This document shows positions 1 through 10,804 of a DNA stretch of 64,000 nt, one piece after another; the first letter of the stretch is position 1; the number at the start of each line of letters is the position of its first letter. The position numbers and the translations under genes were made by a program. A model generated the notes under the pieces. It was not told where the DNA came from and ran no database searches. It was given only the letters and a program-made list of their open reading frames with translations. Source of the DNA: Arthrobacter sp. MYb23 (lineage in GTDB: Bacteria > Actinomycetota > Actinomycetes > Actinomycetales > Micrococcaceae); assembly GCF_002979775.1 (NCBI RefSeq), contig NZ_PCPR01000003.1, forward strand, positions 186,001 through 250,000, written 5' to 3'.

Positions 1-1
1 C

Positions 2-2585
2 AAGACAGCCCTCGTGGTTGAAGCCGGCGACGTCCGCGAGACGCACCACGTCGCAGTGCTCATCGGTTACGGTGCATCTGCCGTCAACCCGTACCTGGCC
101 ATGGAATCGGTGGAACAGCTGATCTCCAACGGCGACGTCACAGGCGTTACCGCTGAAGACGGCGTGTACAACCTCATCAAGGGCCTCGGCAAGGGTGTCC
201 TGAAGATCATGTCCAAGATGGGCATTTCCACTGTGGCTTCCTACACAGGCGCCCAGACCTTCGAGGCCCTTGGCTTGTCCCAGGAGCTCGTGGACGAATT
301 CTTCTCCGGCACGCACTCCCAGTTGGGCGGCGTAGGCCTGGATGTCATCGCGGCCGAGGTTTCGGCACGCCACCAGATGGCGTACCCGGAAGGCGGCATC
401 GAGCATCCGCACCAGCCGTTGCTCGGTGGCGGCGAGTACCAATGGCGCCGCGATGGCGAACCGCACCTCTTCAACCCGGAGACGGTGTTCCGCCTGCAGC
501 ACGCCACGCGTGAACGCCGCTACGACATCTTCAAGTCCTACACCAAGGGCATTGACGATCAGTCCGAGAACCTGATGACCCTCCGCGGGCTCCTCAAGTT
601 CAAGGACGGCGTCCGTCCGGCCGTTCCGCTTGAAGAAGTGGAACCCGTCTCCAGCATCGTCAAGCGTTTCTCCACGGGTGCCATGAGCTATGGCTCCATC
701 TCCAAGGAAGCCCACGAGACCCTCGCAATCGCCATGAACCGGCTGGGCGCCAAGTCCAACACAGGTGAAGGTGGCGAGGACGTTGACCGCCTGCTGGATC
801 CGGAGCGCCGCTCTGCCATCAAGCAGATCGCATCCGGCCGCTTCGGTGTCACCAGCTTGTACCTGACCAACGCCGACGACATCCAGATCAAGATGGCCCA
901 AGGTGCCAAGCCCGGCGAGGGTGGCCAGCTGATGGCGCAGAAGGTCTACCCCTGGGTAGCCCGGACACGGCACTCGACCCCCGGCGTCGGACTTATTTCG
1001 CCGCCTCCGCACCACGACATCTACTCGATCGAAGACCTTGCGCAGCTCATCTATGATGCCAAGCGCGCCAACCCTTCGGCCCGTGTTCATGTGAAGCTGG
1101 TTTCGGAAGTCGGGATCGGCACGGTGGCGTCCGGCGTCACCAAGGCGAAGGCCGACGTCGTGCTTGTTTCAGGTCACGACGGCGGTACCGGCGCCTCGCC
1201 GCTGAACTCCCTCAAGCATGCGGGTGTGCCGTGGGAACTTGGCCTCGCCGAGACCCAGCAGACCCTGATGCTCAATGGTCTCCGCGACCGTGTGGTGGTT
1301 CAGGTTGATGGCCAGCTCAAGACCGGCCGCGACGTTGTCATTGCTGCCCTCCTGGGTGGCGAGGAATACGGTTTCGCTACTGCTCCGCTGGTGGTTTCGG
1401 GCTGCATCATGATGCGCGTCTGCCACCTGGACACCTGTCCGGTGGGTGTTGCAACGCAGAACCCTGAACTCCGCTCACGGTTCAACGGCAAGCCCGAGTT
1501 CGTGGTCAACTTCTTCGAGTTCCTGGCAGAAGAAGTCCGCGAAATCCTGGCCGAGCTTGGCTTCCGCACCTTGGAAGAGGCAATCGGTCACGCTGAGGTT
1601 CTGGACACCCGCGAAGCGATCAATCACTGGAAGGCCGAAGGGCTGGACCTGGACCCCATCCTGCACGGGCTGGAGTTCGACGACGACGTGCCGCTGCGCA
1701 ACATGACCGGCCAGAACCACGAGCTGGACAAGCACTTCGACCAGCGCCTGATCACCATGGCACAGGAAGCGCTCAGCGACCGCATGCCGGTCAAGATCAC
1801 CCTGGACGTCATCAACACGGACCGTTCCGTGGGTACGATGCTCGGCCACGTGGTGACCAAGACCTTTGGCATCGATGTTCTGGCCACAGACACCATCGAT
1901 GTCACCCTCAATGGCACCGCGGGCCAGTCCCTGGGCGCGTTCCTGCCTGCCGGCATTACGCTGCGCATGTTCGGCGATTCCAACGACTACGTTGGCAAGG
2001 GTCTCTCCGGCGGACGCATCATCGTCCGCCCGGACCGCACCAACGTGTTCCAGGCTGAGCGCAACGTCATAGCCGGCAACGTCATTGGGTACGGCGCCAC
2101 CAGCGGTGAAATGTTCCTGCGTGGGCAGGTGGGCGAACGCTTCCTGGTCCGTAACTCCGGTGCGACCGCCGTCGTCGAAGGTATTGGCGATCACGGTTGC
2201 GAGTACATGACAGGTGGCCAGACGCTGATCATCGGCCGCACCGGCCGCAACTTCGGTGCCGGCATGTCCGGTGGAACCGCTTACGTGCTGGACCTGCAGC
2301 CTGAGCGCGTCAACAAGATGGCCCTTGATACCGGTGAACTCCAGCTCCTGGAGCTCGACGCCGAGGACCGCGACATTGTTCACGGCCTGCTCACCAAGCA
2401 CGTCGAGGAAACCGAATCCGTCCTGGCCGGCCGTCTGCTCGAGAACTTCGACGACACCGCCGCCCGCATCACCAAAGTACTGCCGCGCGATTACGCCGCA
2501 GTCCTGCAAACCCGTCTCGACGCCATCGAAGAGGGCCTTGACCCCGATGGCGAAGAAGTATGGTCTCGAATCCTGGAGGTAACCG

Positions 2586-2593
<8 letters not shown>
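2..2593 (+). CDS. gltB: Glutamate synthase large subunit, C-terminal part (partial at window edge)
   Basis: This is the 3' portion of the NADPH-dependent glutamate synthase alpha subunit, which converts glutamine plus 2-oxoglutarate to two glutamates in the cytoplasm. The frame is open to the left edge, so the gene starts upstream; about 860 of an expected roughly 1500 residues are visible. The FMN-binding barrel is recognisable ([17 protein letters not shown], then [11 protein letters not shown]). It is followed by the 3Fe-4S cysteine pattern [12 protein letters not shown] (CX5CX4C) and the Gly-rich C-terminal beta-helix with repeated GGxxxxG segments. The N-terminal glutaminase domain is outside the window. 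It overlaps gltD by 8 nt, so the two subunits are translationally coupled. Core-genome gene with no sign of transfer. Confidence 0.97.
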
Positions 2594-4043
<1,450 letters not shown>

Positions 4044-4097
4044 CGCCGGCAGGAACACTTCTTTTACTCAATCAGCATGACTACTTAGGGTAGGTAT

Positions 4098-5588
4098 ATG
4101 AGACGCGCGAAAATTGTGGCAACTTTCGGCCCGGCTATCTCCAGCTTCGAGAACACCCTCGCGGTGCTGGAGGCCGGCGTCGACGTTGCTCGCATGAACA
4201 TGAGCCACGGCGACTACTCCGTGCATGACATCACCTACGAAAATGTCCGCAAGGCTGCCGCCCAGCTCGGCAAGCCTGTGGCCATCATGGCCGACCTCCA
4301 GGGACCCAAGATCCGTCTTGGCCGTTTTGTTGACGGACCCCACGAGTTGGCCGTCGGTGACACCTTCACCATCACCACCGAAGATGTCCCCGGCACCAAG
4401 GACATCTGCTCCACCACACTCAAGAGCCTTACCGAAGACGTCAACGTGGGCGACGCCCTGCTCATTGATGACGGCAAGGTGGCACTGCGTGCCGTAGAAG
4501 TAGACGACGTCAAGGTGGTCACTGTCGTGACCGTCGGCGGCAAGGTCTCCAACAACAAGGGCATCAACCTGCCCGGTGTTGCCGTCAACGTCCCCGCCTT
4601 GAGCGAAAAGGATGAGGACGACCTCCGTTGGGCCCTCAAGCGTGGCGCTGACCTCATCGCCCTCTCGTTCGTGCGTGATGCTTCAGACATCAAGCGCGTC
4701 CACGAGATCATGGATGAAGAAGGCCGCCGCGTACCGGTGATCGCCAAGATCGAGAAGCCACAGGCCGTGGAGCAGCTCCACGAAATCATCGACGCCTTCG
4801 ATGCCATCATGGTTGCCCGTGGCGACCTCGGTGTGGAACTGCCGCTTGAAGAGGTCCCGATCGTCCAGAAGCGCGCCATTGAACTGGCACGCCGCTGGGC
4901 CAAGCCCGTCATCGTGGCCACCCAGGTCCTCGAATCCATGATCGACAACCCGCGTCCGACACGCGCCGAGGCTTCCGACTGCGCCAACGCAGTCCTCGAC
5001 GGCGCCGACGCAGTCATGCTGTCCGGCGAAACCTCTGTGGGCCAGTACCCCATTGAGACCGTCAAGGTCATGGCCAGGATCATCGAGTCCACCGAAGTGC
5101 ACGGTCTTGAGCGCGTACCCCCGCTGGGCACCAAGCCCAAGACCCGTGGTGGCGCCATCACCCGTGCCGCCGTCGAAATCGCCGACCAGCTGGACGCGAA
5201 GTACATCTGTACTTTCACCCAGTCCGGCGACTCGGCACGACGCCTCTCGCGTCTGCGTCCCGTCAAGCCCGTCTTCGCCTTCACTCCGGTGGAGCACGTC
5301 TGGAACCAGCTGGCACTCACCTGGGGCATTCAGCCGGTACTGGTCCCCACCGTGGGCCACACCGACGAAATGACCGCGCAGGTTGACCGCAGCCTTCTGG
5401 ACATGAAGCTTGTGGAGGAAGGCGACCTGGTGGTCATCGCAGCCGGTTCGCCTCCAGGACAGGCCGGTTCCACCAACTCGCTGAAGGTCCACAAGGTAGG
5501 CGACCTCGCCGACACGTCCACCGTGGACTCGTCGCGCAAGGAGCCTGTTGGCCCGTGGCCTGAAAAGAAGTCCAAGACCAAGGCATAG
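4098..5588 (+). CDS. pyk: Pyruvate kinase
   Basis: Last step of glycolysis: phosphoenolpyruvate plus ADP to pyruvate plus ATP. The 496 residues are the normal bacterial length. Visible signatures are the N-terminal RAKIVATFGPA, the substrate loop RMNMSHGDYS, the catalytic-lysine segment VIAKIEKPQAVE, the metal-binding MVARGDLGVELP and the ATQVLESMI motif. A GC-rich hairpin follows the stop. The order gltBD-pyk-pdtaR suggests chromosomal core sequence outside the mobile element. Confidence 0.97.
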   Translation: MRRAKIVATFGPAISSFENTLAVLEAGVDVARMNMSHGDYSVHDITYENVRKAAAQLGKPVAIMADLQGPKIRLGRFVDGPHELAVGDTFTITTEDVPGTKDICSTTLKSLTEDVNVGDALLIDDGKVALRAVEVDDVKVVTVVTVGGKVSNNKGINLPGVAVNVPALSEKDEDDLRWALKRGADLIALSFVRDASDIKRVHEIMDEEGRRVPVIAKIEKPQAVEQLHEIIDAFDAIMVARGDLGVELPLEEVPIVQKRAIELARRWAKPVIVATQVLESMIDNPRPTRAEASDCANAVLDGADAVMLSGETSVGQYPIETVKVMARIIESTEVHGLERVPPLGTKPKTRGGAITRAAVEIADQLDAKYICTFTQSGDSARRLSRLRPVKPVFAFTPVEHVWNQLALTWGIQPVLVPTVGHTDEMTAQVDRSLLDMKLVEEGDLVVIAAGSPPGQAGSTNSLKVHKVGDLADTSTVDSSRKEPVGPWPEKKSKTKA

Positions 5589-5606
5589 TCTTCCGGTCTT
5601 AAACGG

Positions 5607-5640
5607 AACGGGTCCCGCCGGTTGGTGGGGCCCGTTTTGC
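5607..5640 (+). terminator. Rho-independent terminator of pyk
   Basis: Arms 5607-5616 and 5627-5636 pair over 10 bp (one T-G) around a 10-nt loop, and the second arm runs into TTTTGCTTTG. It lies 18 nt after the pyk stop codon. Confidence 0.85.
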
Positions 5641-5663
5641 TTTGTTCAGTTTTTGAGTGAGTA

Positions 5664-5707
5664 CGACGGCGGCCGCCCACCTCGCGTGAGGTGAGCGGCC
5701 GCCGTCG
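5664..5707. terminator. Long convergent hairpin between pyk and pdtaR
   Basis: A perfect 13-bp outer stem (5664-5676 with 5695-5707) encloses, after one mismatch, a 6-bp inner stem (5678-5683 with 5688-5693) and a 4-nt loop. It sits between the convergent pyk and pdtaR genes, so it probably blocks readthrough from both sides. A T-rich tail is present on the + strand (GTTTGTTG) but is weak on the minus strand. Confidence 0.7.
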
Positions 5708-5721
5708 TTTGTTGCTTGGTG

Positions 5722-6327
5722 TCAGTTGACCTGGTTGATGATGGTTTCGGCAACCTCACGCATGCTGAGGCGACGGTCCATGGAGGTCTTCTGGATCCAG
5801 CGGAAAGCCTCAGGCTCCGTCAGGCCCATCTTGGTGGTCAGGAGGCTCTTGGCGCGCTCTACAAGCTTGCGCGTAGCGAACTGCTCCTGAAGATCGGAAA
5901 CCTCGTTCTCAAGAGCCTTGATTTCCTCGTGGCGGGACAACGCGATCTCAATGGCCGGGATCAGGTCCGCGGGGGAGAACGGCTTGACGACGTAAGCCAT
6001 GGCACCGGCGTCGCGTGCGCGCTCCACCAATTCCTTCTGGCTGAAAGCGGTCAGCAGGACAACAGGTGCAATGCGTGCTTTGACGATCTTCTCAGCCGCC
6101 GAGATGCCGTCCATGACGGGCATCTTCACATCCATGAGGACAAGGTCAGGCTTGAGCTCTTCAGCCAGCTGCACAGCTTTCTCGCCGTTGTCTGCCTCGC
6201 CGACGACGTCGTACCCCTCGCCCTTCAAAATCTCGATAATGTCCAGGCGGATGAGGGTCTCATCCTCGGCTACGACAACGCGTCGGGCCGGCTGGGCTGT
6301 GGACGTGGACTCCGTCTGTTCGGTCAC
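5722..6327 (-). CDS. pdtaR: ANTAR-domain response regulator (PdtaR-like)
   Basis: A 201-residue two-domain response regulator. The N-terminal receiver domain has the acidic pair (VAEDE), the phospho-acceptor Asp in LVLMDVKMPVMDG, the Thr in LLTAFS and the Lys in VVKPF. The C-terminal ANTAR domain (about residues 130-195; ERAKSLLTTKMGLTEPEAF...SMREVAETII) binds RNA hairpins and acts as an antiterminator. The best-known relative is M. tuberculosis PdtaR (Rv1626), partner of the histidine kinase PdtaS; no kinase is adjacent here. The start is GTG at 6327 with a strong AAGGAGAT just upstream on the minus strand. Confidence 0.9.
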   Translation of the reverse strand: MTEQTESTSTAQPARRVVVAEDETLIRLDIIEILKGEGYDVVGEADNGEKAVQLAEELKPDLVLMDVKMPVMDGISAAEKIVKARIAPVVLLTAFSQKELVERARDAGAMAYVVKPFSPADLIPAIEIALSRHEEIKALENEVSDLQEQFATRKLVERAKSLLTTKMGLTEPEAFRWIQKTSMDRRLSMREVAETIINQVN

Positions 6328-6525
6328 GGGATCTCCTTGAAAAGGTTCGGCGGGTTCATGTCCATCTTAGTGTGGACTCTTTGATGGCTGGTTTTTGTTG
6401 CATCAGCGTGCCCGGTTCTTTGAATCAGCCTATCTGCATGTAGAGTAGTTTCGCGTGCTGGGAAAGGATCGCGTTGCTCACAGAAATGAGAGCAGTCAGC
6501 GAGAATTAACTTCCCGGTAATCCGC

Positions 6526-6607
6526 GCCCGAGTGGCGGAATTGGCAGACGCGCTGCACTCAAAATGCAGTATCGAAAGGTGTGTGGGTTCGAGTCCCACC
6601 TCGGGCA
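6526..6607 (+). tRNA. tRNA-Leu (anticodon CAA), probable integration site
   Basis: The acceptor stem GCCCGAG (6526-6532) pairs with CTCGGGC (6600-6606), followed by discriminator A. The anticodon arm is CTGCA-CTCAAAA-TGCAG, which gives anticodon CAA (reads UUG). The T arm is GTGGG-TTCGAGT-CCCAC. There is a class II variable arm, and CCA is not fully encoded. A tyrosine integrase starts 87 nt downstream in the same direction, the classic arrangement for an attL inside a tRNA 3' end. No second copy of the 3' segment was seen in the window. Confidence 0.95.
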
Positions 6608-6621
6608 CCGTGTTGTCGCAG

Positions 6622-6675
6622 GTCAGGGGCCTATATGGCCCCTGACTGTTGACAAAACCCCCAAATCTGTTGACA
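6622..6675. repeat. Putative attL arm region: hairpin plus two direct repeats
   Basis: Between the tRNA and the integrase there is a perfect inverted repeat (6622-6631 with 6637-6646, loop TATAT). It could terminate tRNA transcription or be part of the att site. CTGTTGACA then occurs twice, at 6646-6654 and 6667-6675, exactly 21 bp apart (two helical turns), a spacing typical of integrase arm-type binding sites. The functional assignment is inference. Confidence 0.5.
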
Positions 6676-6693
6676 CGGAACTAGCATTTTTAT

Positions 6694-7824
6694 GTGGCTA
6701 GTATCCGGAAACGCGTCAAAAAGGACGGCTCTTCGTCCTTCATGGTGGTCTGGCGCGACCCCAAGATCCGGAAGCAGCAGGGCATCACTGTCGACTCCGC
6801 GCATGAGGCTGAAACGCTCAAGCGGTTACTCGATGCGAACGGCCAATCATTCGAGATTGCCCAGCAGGCGCTTCTGGACAATAGGGCGAAGATACCCACG
6901 GTTGGCGAAGTCATTCAGGAGCACATCGACCTCCTGATCCGGCCGTCGAGCGGGACCGTCAAGACATATCAGACAATGCTTGATCTTCATGTGAAGAAGG
7001 TCATCGGGCACGTCCCTGTCGACAAGCTGGATTACCGGATGATTGCCTATTGGGTGAAGTCGATGATGGCCAAGGGCCGCTCACCGAAGACGATCAAGAA
7101 CGTGCACGGCCTGATTTCCGCGTCGATGAACACTGCCGAGATGCTCGGCTACATCACGCGCAATCCATGCCGCGGCGTGCAGCTGCCGAGCGTCGAGAAG
7201 GCTGAGGATGAAATGATGTTCCTCACCCATGCTGAGTTTGGGTTGATCATGGACGGCATGGGGGAGCGGTACAAGGACTTCACTAACTTCCTGGTCATGA
7301 CCGGGACCCGCTTTGGGGAAGCCACGGCGCTGACCGTCGCGGACATTGATCTGCTGGGCAAACCGGCGACCGCTCGGATCAATAAGGCGTGGAAACGGGA
7401 CGGGCAGAACCAGTTCTACATAGGGCCGACGAAGACCGGCGCAGGCAAGAGGACTATTGGGCTGAACCCTGGACTGGTGGACCTCTTGATTCCCTTGGTA
7501 GCTGGCCGCCTTGGTGGTGACTTGCTTTTCACAACACCCAAAGGTGAGCGGATTGTTCACAAGCTGTACTGGCACCACTACTGGATGCCGGCGGTCAAAG
7601 CTGCCCAGGAACGCGGCCTGAGGAAGAATCCACGAATTCACGATCTACGGCACACGCATGCCTCGTGGTTGATTCAGGACGGCGTCCCTATCTTCACGAT
7701 CTCGCGTCGGCTGGGGCACGCTTCGACGAGGACTACAGAGGGCGTTTATGGCCACCTGATGCCGGAAGCGCTGCAGGCTGGTGCGGATGCGACCGAGCGC
7801 TCGGTGTCGGCGTTTATGCGGTGA
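6694..7824 (+). CDS. Tyrosine site-specific integrase of the ICE
   Basis: A 376-residue phage-type tyrosine recombinase that would insert and excise the element at the tRNA-Leu. An N-terminal AT-hook-like/arm-binding region (SIRKRVKKDGSSSFMVVW) is followed by a SAM-like core-binding domain (about 65-155). The C-terminal catalytic domain has the Arg in TGTRFGEATAL, the H-x-x-R box in IHDLRHTHASWL, LGHAS, and the Tyr nucleophile in VYGHL. The start is taken as GTG at 6694; an ATG two bases earlier is in another frame. No good Shine-Dalgarno sequence is visible, so expression may be weak or regulated. An excisionase-like gene follows on the opposite strand. Confidence 0.93.
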   Translation: MASIRKRVKKDGSSSFMVVWRDPKIRKQQGITVDSAHEAETLKRLLDANGQSFEIAQQALLDNRAKIPTVGEVIQEHIDLLIRPSSGTVKTYQTMLDLHVKKVIGHVPVDKLDYRMIAYWVKSMMAKGRSPKTIKNVHGLISASMNTAEMLGYITRNPCRGVQLPSVEKAEDEMMFLTHAEFGLIMDGMGERYKDFTNFLVMTGTRFGEATALTVADIDLLGKPATARINKAWKRDGQNQFYIGPTKTGAGKRTIGLNPGLVDLLIPLVAGRLGGDLLFTTPKGERIVHKLYWHHYWMPAVKAAQERGLRKNPRIHDLRHTHASWLIQDGVPIFTISRRLGHASTRTTEGVYGHLMPEALQAGADATERSVSAFMR

Positions 7825-7846
7825 GCGGCTTGGCTTCTCGTGGTGC

Positions 7847-8113
7847 CTACGATGCCATGCGGTTGCGGGCTCTAGTCCCAATGATCCGAGTGTTGGTGCT
7901 GCTTCGCTCACGGACATCGGGTGCCTGGTGGCACCCGGGCAATATCTCGCTAATCCTGGCGATCTCCGCGATGTGCTCGGACGTAAAGACGATCTTCCCC
8001 TTGCCCCAGCAGGCGTGTGGGAAGCGCCCCGCAGCAGCGCCGTCACGAAGCCACCCTTCGCTACAGCGCATCAGCGCCGCAGCTTCAGCAGGTTCGAAAA
8101 ATTCCAAGTCCAT
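7847..8113 (-). CDS. Excisionase-like helix-turn-helix protein
   Basis: An 88-residue protein with an N-terminal winged-HTH of the excisionase/MerR type (FFEPAEAAALMRCSEGWLRD, then GKIVFTSEHIAEIA). This is the fold of Xis proteins that turn integrase toward excision. It is convergent with the integrase gene and 22 nt from it, a common int-xis neighbourhood although most int-xis pairs are co-directional. The C-terminal 30 residues are unstructured and basic. An inverted repeat lies about 47-64 nt upstream of its start. Recognition rests on the HTH pattern and the context. Confidence 0.65.
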   Translation of the reverse strand: MDLEFFEPAEAAALMRCSEGWLRDGAAAGRFPHACWGKGKIVFTSEHIAEIARISEILPGCHQAPDVRERSSTNTRIIGTRARNRMAS

Positions 8114-8159
8114 GGTCTGTCCGATCGTGGTCGTTCGGGCTTTCTATTTCATGCAATGG

Positions 8160-8177
8160 CATGTCCTTGGGGACATG
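8160..8177. promoter_or_regulatory. Inverted repeat upstream of the excisionase-like gene
   Basis: CATGTCC-TTGG-GGACATG: two perfect 7-nt arms around a 4-nt spacer, 46 nt upstream of the start codon of the minus-strand HTH gene. The size and position fit an operator. The half-site GGACATG recurs in the palindrome at 14296-14323. Confidence 0.4.
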
Positions 8178-8800
8178 ACAGATGCTCTTTTCGCGATCGC
8201 CAGATTTCGAGCAAACTTGCTGCTTTCACGACGGGGCGGCTGATTAATCCAGCATCCACAAAACCTCTGAAACCGCATCTTCCCCAACGGCCGGCCTCGG
8301 CTACGGGCCGATGAGACTCTACTCGGTGGAGACATCCTCACTCAGCCTCAGCGGAACGCGGAGGACGATGCACATCTCAGTCTGGGGCAAGGCGCGGATG
8401 TATCCACCGCGTTTGCGTGTGGAAACTAGAGTCTGGCACCAGCGCGTTTCGAGACATTCTGATCGCTCATGTGACACCCGTTGGCGACCTAGGTAAAGGC
8501 ACCATCCCAATTCAGCTCGTACGCGCCGTGGAGGTTGCACCGAGCGCATGGATCTTCCCGGCCACCCACCCTCCAGCCTAGAACGGTCCGTCCGACTGGA
8601 GATACGCCAGCAGGGTAATCTGCACTTCTACTGGCCTGGGGCGGATCGCCAGAGGCGCGGGATAACGCGGCGTCTACCGAGCGATGCGGAACAATAGAGT
8701 GGAAGATGACCCGAGACTTTATTCGCGCGTCGGGGGGCGAACGGTGCAGTGTGATCTGGGGCAGGCTTCGGGCTTGGAATCCCGTCACCCTGAGGGCTGG
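8178..8800. other. About 0.6 kb without a supported gene
   Basis: Short open frames on both strands here (for example minus 8319-8549 and 8489-8887) have no recognisable domain, no ribosome-binding site and Arg/Ser/Pro-rich out-of-frame composition. The stretch probably holds the promoter of the three-gene operon starting at 8814, but no clear -35/-10 pair is evident. Confidence 0.4.
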
Positions 8801-8813
8801 AAGGAGGAAAATA

Positions 8814-9839
8814 GTGTCGCTAGCGGCTACGTCACCGATTCTTCGGGAACTGCAGTCCCGCGGGGGATTCGGCCCTGAGGCACTCAAGCTCCTTCTTCGC
8901 CTGGCCGGTGAAGAACTTCAGCGATTTCCTGCGCTGCGAGCGGACCGCGCGATGTCCGAGGAGGACTATGCTTTGGAGTTCTTCGCTGACCGCGGCAATG
9001 CCCTCACAGCTAAACTGGTCGCCACCGCCGCATCGGATGAATCAGTGGGGAAGATCGTTAGGCAGTGGCTGAGGAACTGGCTGATCAATGCTAATGACCA
9101 GACCGCTATGGGTGCCCTCCGTGACCGGGTGGAAAAGCGTCTCCAGCGGGACAAGCGTTTTGAAAAGTGCTCCCCAGCCCATTTCTGGAAGCTCACGCAC
9201 GGCCCTTCCGAAGCTGCGGGTGTTGACGTAAATGAACTCAAGCGGGTCGCCAATAAGGTCTACGTTACGTTCTTTGTTGCGACGAACAGTACTGTGAAAC
9301 GAGTTCAGCTTGGAAGGGCCGGCGAACTTGAGCTCCTTCTTGAGGAACTCTTCCTCGCCGCAGGCGGCGGCTTACATGTCAGCGTGATTGTGCAGGTACT
9401 GGCGCATCGTTTTCCGCACATTCTCGACCCTCAACGTGTGGAGCCGCCTGACTCAGACGAGGTTCAATATGATGATGAGGCCTTTTCGGTTCCCTCCGAC
9501 ATGCTTCTGCCCGAGGAGCAGATTGAGCAACGCCAAACCATGATGGATCATTCGCGGCTGGCAGCCGAGATCTACGGATCGCTCTCGTCGGTCGATCGGC
9601 GATTGCTGCTAGTGCTGGACGATCCCCCTGCCGCCGCGGCAATTCTCGGGTGTGGCCGCAGCTCCGCTTATGTGCGGCTTCGGGAACTGAGGGTCAAGCT
9701 CCTTGAAAGGGCAGGGAATGAGCCGGAAGCACGTTTAGTGCTTGCTGAAGTTCTGGACTTGAGCGGCATACATGAAGGCACCAGCGTGGACGACGAGGGG
9801 CTTGTCCTGTCTGACTCAGATGGAGGTCAAAGTACATGA
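8814..9839 (+). CDS. Sigma-factor-like protein, first gene of an HTH/ImmA triplet
   Basis: A 341-residue protein. The GTG start at 8814 is chosen because AAGGAGG lies at 8801-8807; the frame is open further upstream without a better start. The N-terminal third is helical and charged. The C-terminal segment (LSSVDRRLLLVLDDP, then AAILGCGRSSAYVRLRELRVKLLE) has the layout of sigma region 4 or a related HTH, so it may direct RNA polymerase or act as a regulator. No clear region 2 is seen. The stop overlaps the next gene by 4 nt, and the three genes to 11858 form one operon. The exact family is not recognised. Confidence 0.6.
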   Translation: MSLAATSPILRELQSRGGFGPEALKLLLRLAGEELQRFPALRADRAMSEEDYALEFFADRGNALTAKLVATAASDESVGKIVRQWLRNWLINANDQTAMGALRDRVEKRLQRDKRFEKCSPAHFWKLTHGPSEAAGVDVNELKRVANKVYVTFFVATNSTVKRVQLGRAGELELLLEELFLAAGGGLHVSVIVQVLAHRFPHILDPQRVEPPDSDEVQYDDEAFSVPSDMLLPEEQIEQRQTMMDHSRLAAEIYGSLSSVDRRLLLVLDDPPAAAAILGCGRSSAYVRLRELRVKLLERAGNEPEARLVLAEVLDLSGIHEGTSVDDEGLVLSDSDGGQST

Positions 9840-10804
9840 ACGTGGATAGAAACACATGGGACCGATTGCTCGCACTGGCGGGGGAAGCAACAGCACCCGA
9901 GAGTCTCAGGCGAGTGCGTGGAAATGCGCCAGACATCGATTCGGATGATTTTGAGGTTAGATCCGGTCAGATTTGGTCGGCTGAGTGGGCCGGGGAAGTT
10001 ACATGCGTTCTCATTCTCCCGTCTGAGTTCCCTTCCCGGTGGGTATCGGTGGTACCTGTCTTGTTCGAACCGGAAGCCCGTGAAGAATCGGGAATCTTCC
10101 TTGGCACTGCGGAAACTTCTCTTGGTGTCCCATTGACCGTCTGGCCAGATATGGTGATGGAGCTCCCCTTGAAGACACTTGATCGTCCGTTGGGATCGGC
10201 GGTGAATGACGTCCTGGAATCAATACTGAGTTGTGGGCAGGGCCATCAGACCGGACTTGCTCCTATGGACACCGGACAAGATCCGAACGATTTCATCTCT
10301 CCGACGGCAAGGGATTGGTTACGGGCCGAAGTCCAAGATTCGCTGGAGACCCTAAAAAGTGCCGTGCAGGCGACACATGAAAAATCCACTGAACAAGCAA
10401 AAGGCCCAGTCGGCGAGACGCCCTTGAGCTTCAAAGTTGTCATGCAGGCCCTTGGCATTTCCCAGCAGCAGGCAATGGCCATAGTTCGAGGTAAACACCC
10501 GATCGGGCCCGACGAAGCAAAGCTGATCGCAGATCACACGGGCAACAGCATTGAACAGGTACAGTCCATAGCCTCGCCCCTTCCTGAGGATTTGATGGTG
10601 GAGCTCGATCAGCCTCGATGGCGGGCACTGATCCGTGACGAAGTGAGGAAGCAACACCTAGATGACGACGCCGCACGGCTATCCCTTGGATATGAAGCTT
10701 TCGGCTTGGCTGCCCGTCAAAAAGGAAATGGCCCGGACGTCTGGCGACATCGGTTCCGCACGATAGCCCGTGGCAGACAGCAACTTGGCAGGGAAGGCGA
10801 CTGA
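9836..10804 (+). CDS. HTH (XRE/HigA-like) domain protein, second gene of the triplet
   Basis: A 322-residue cytoplasmic protein. The N-terminal 130 residues form an unrecognised alpha/beta region. An XRE/HigA-like helix-turn-helix follows at about 198-250 (VMQALGISQQQAMAIVRGKH, PIGPDEAKLIADHTG). The C-terminal helical tail ends in a basic segment. In ImmA/IrrE systems the peptidase typically cleaves an HTH repressor encoded next door, so this protein is the obvious candidate partner or substrate of the downstream gene. Its ATG overlaps the upstream stop (ATGA). Confidence 0.6.
   Translation: MNVDRNTWDRLLALAGEATAPESLRRVRGNAPDIDSDDFEVRSGQIWSAEWAGEVTCVLILPSEFPSRWVSVVPVLFEPEAREESGIFLGTAETSLGVPLTVWPDMVMELPLKTLDRPLGSAVNDVLESILSCGQGHQTGLAPMDTGQDPNDFISPTARDWLRAEVQDSLETLKSAVQATHEKSTEQAKGPVGETPLSFKVVMQALGISQQQAMAIVRGKHPIGPDEAKLIADHTGNSIEQVQSIASPLPEDLMVELDQPRWRALIRDEVRKQHLDDDAARLSLGYEAFGLAARQKGNGPDVWRHRFRTIARGRQQLGREGD

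Noticed and set aside
4235..5329. 364-codon minus-strand frame opposite pyk
   Set aside because: Ser/Thr/Arg-rich mirror of pyruvate kinase codons; no motif and no ribosome site.
5716..6384. 222-codon plus-strand frame opposite pdtaR
   Set aside because: Antisense to a conserved response regulator; no domain.
6324..6608. 94-codon minus-strand frame across the tRNA-Leu
   Set aside because: Runs through the tRNA gene and a promoter region; typical tRNA-derived false reading frame.
8489..8887. 132-codon minus-strand frame between the excisionase and the triplet
   Set aside because: Overlaps the start of the better supported plus-strand gene; no domain and no ribosome site.
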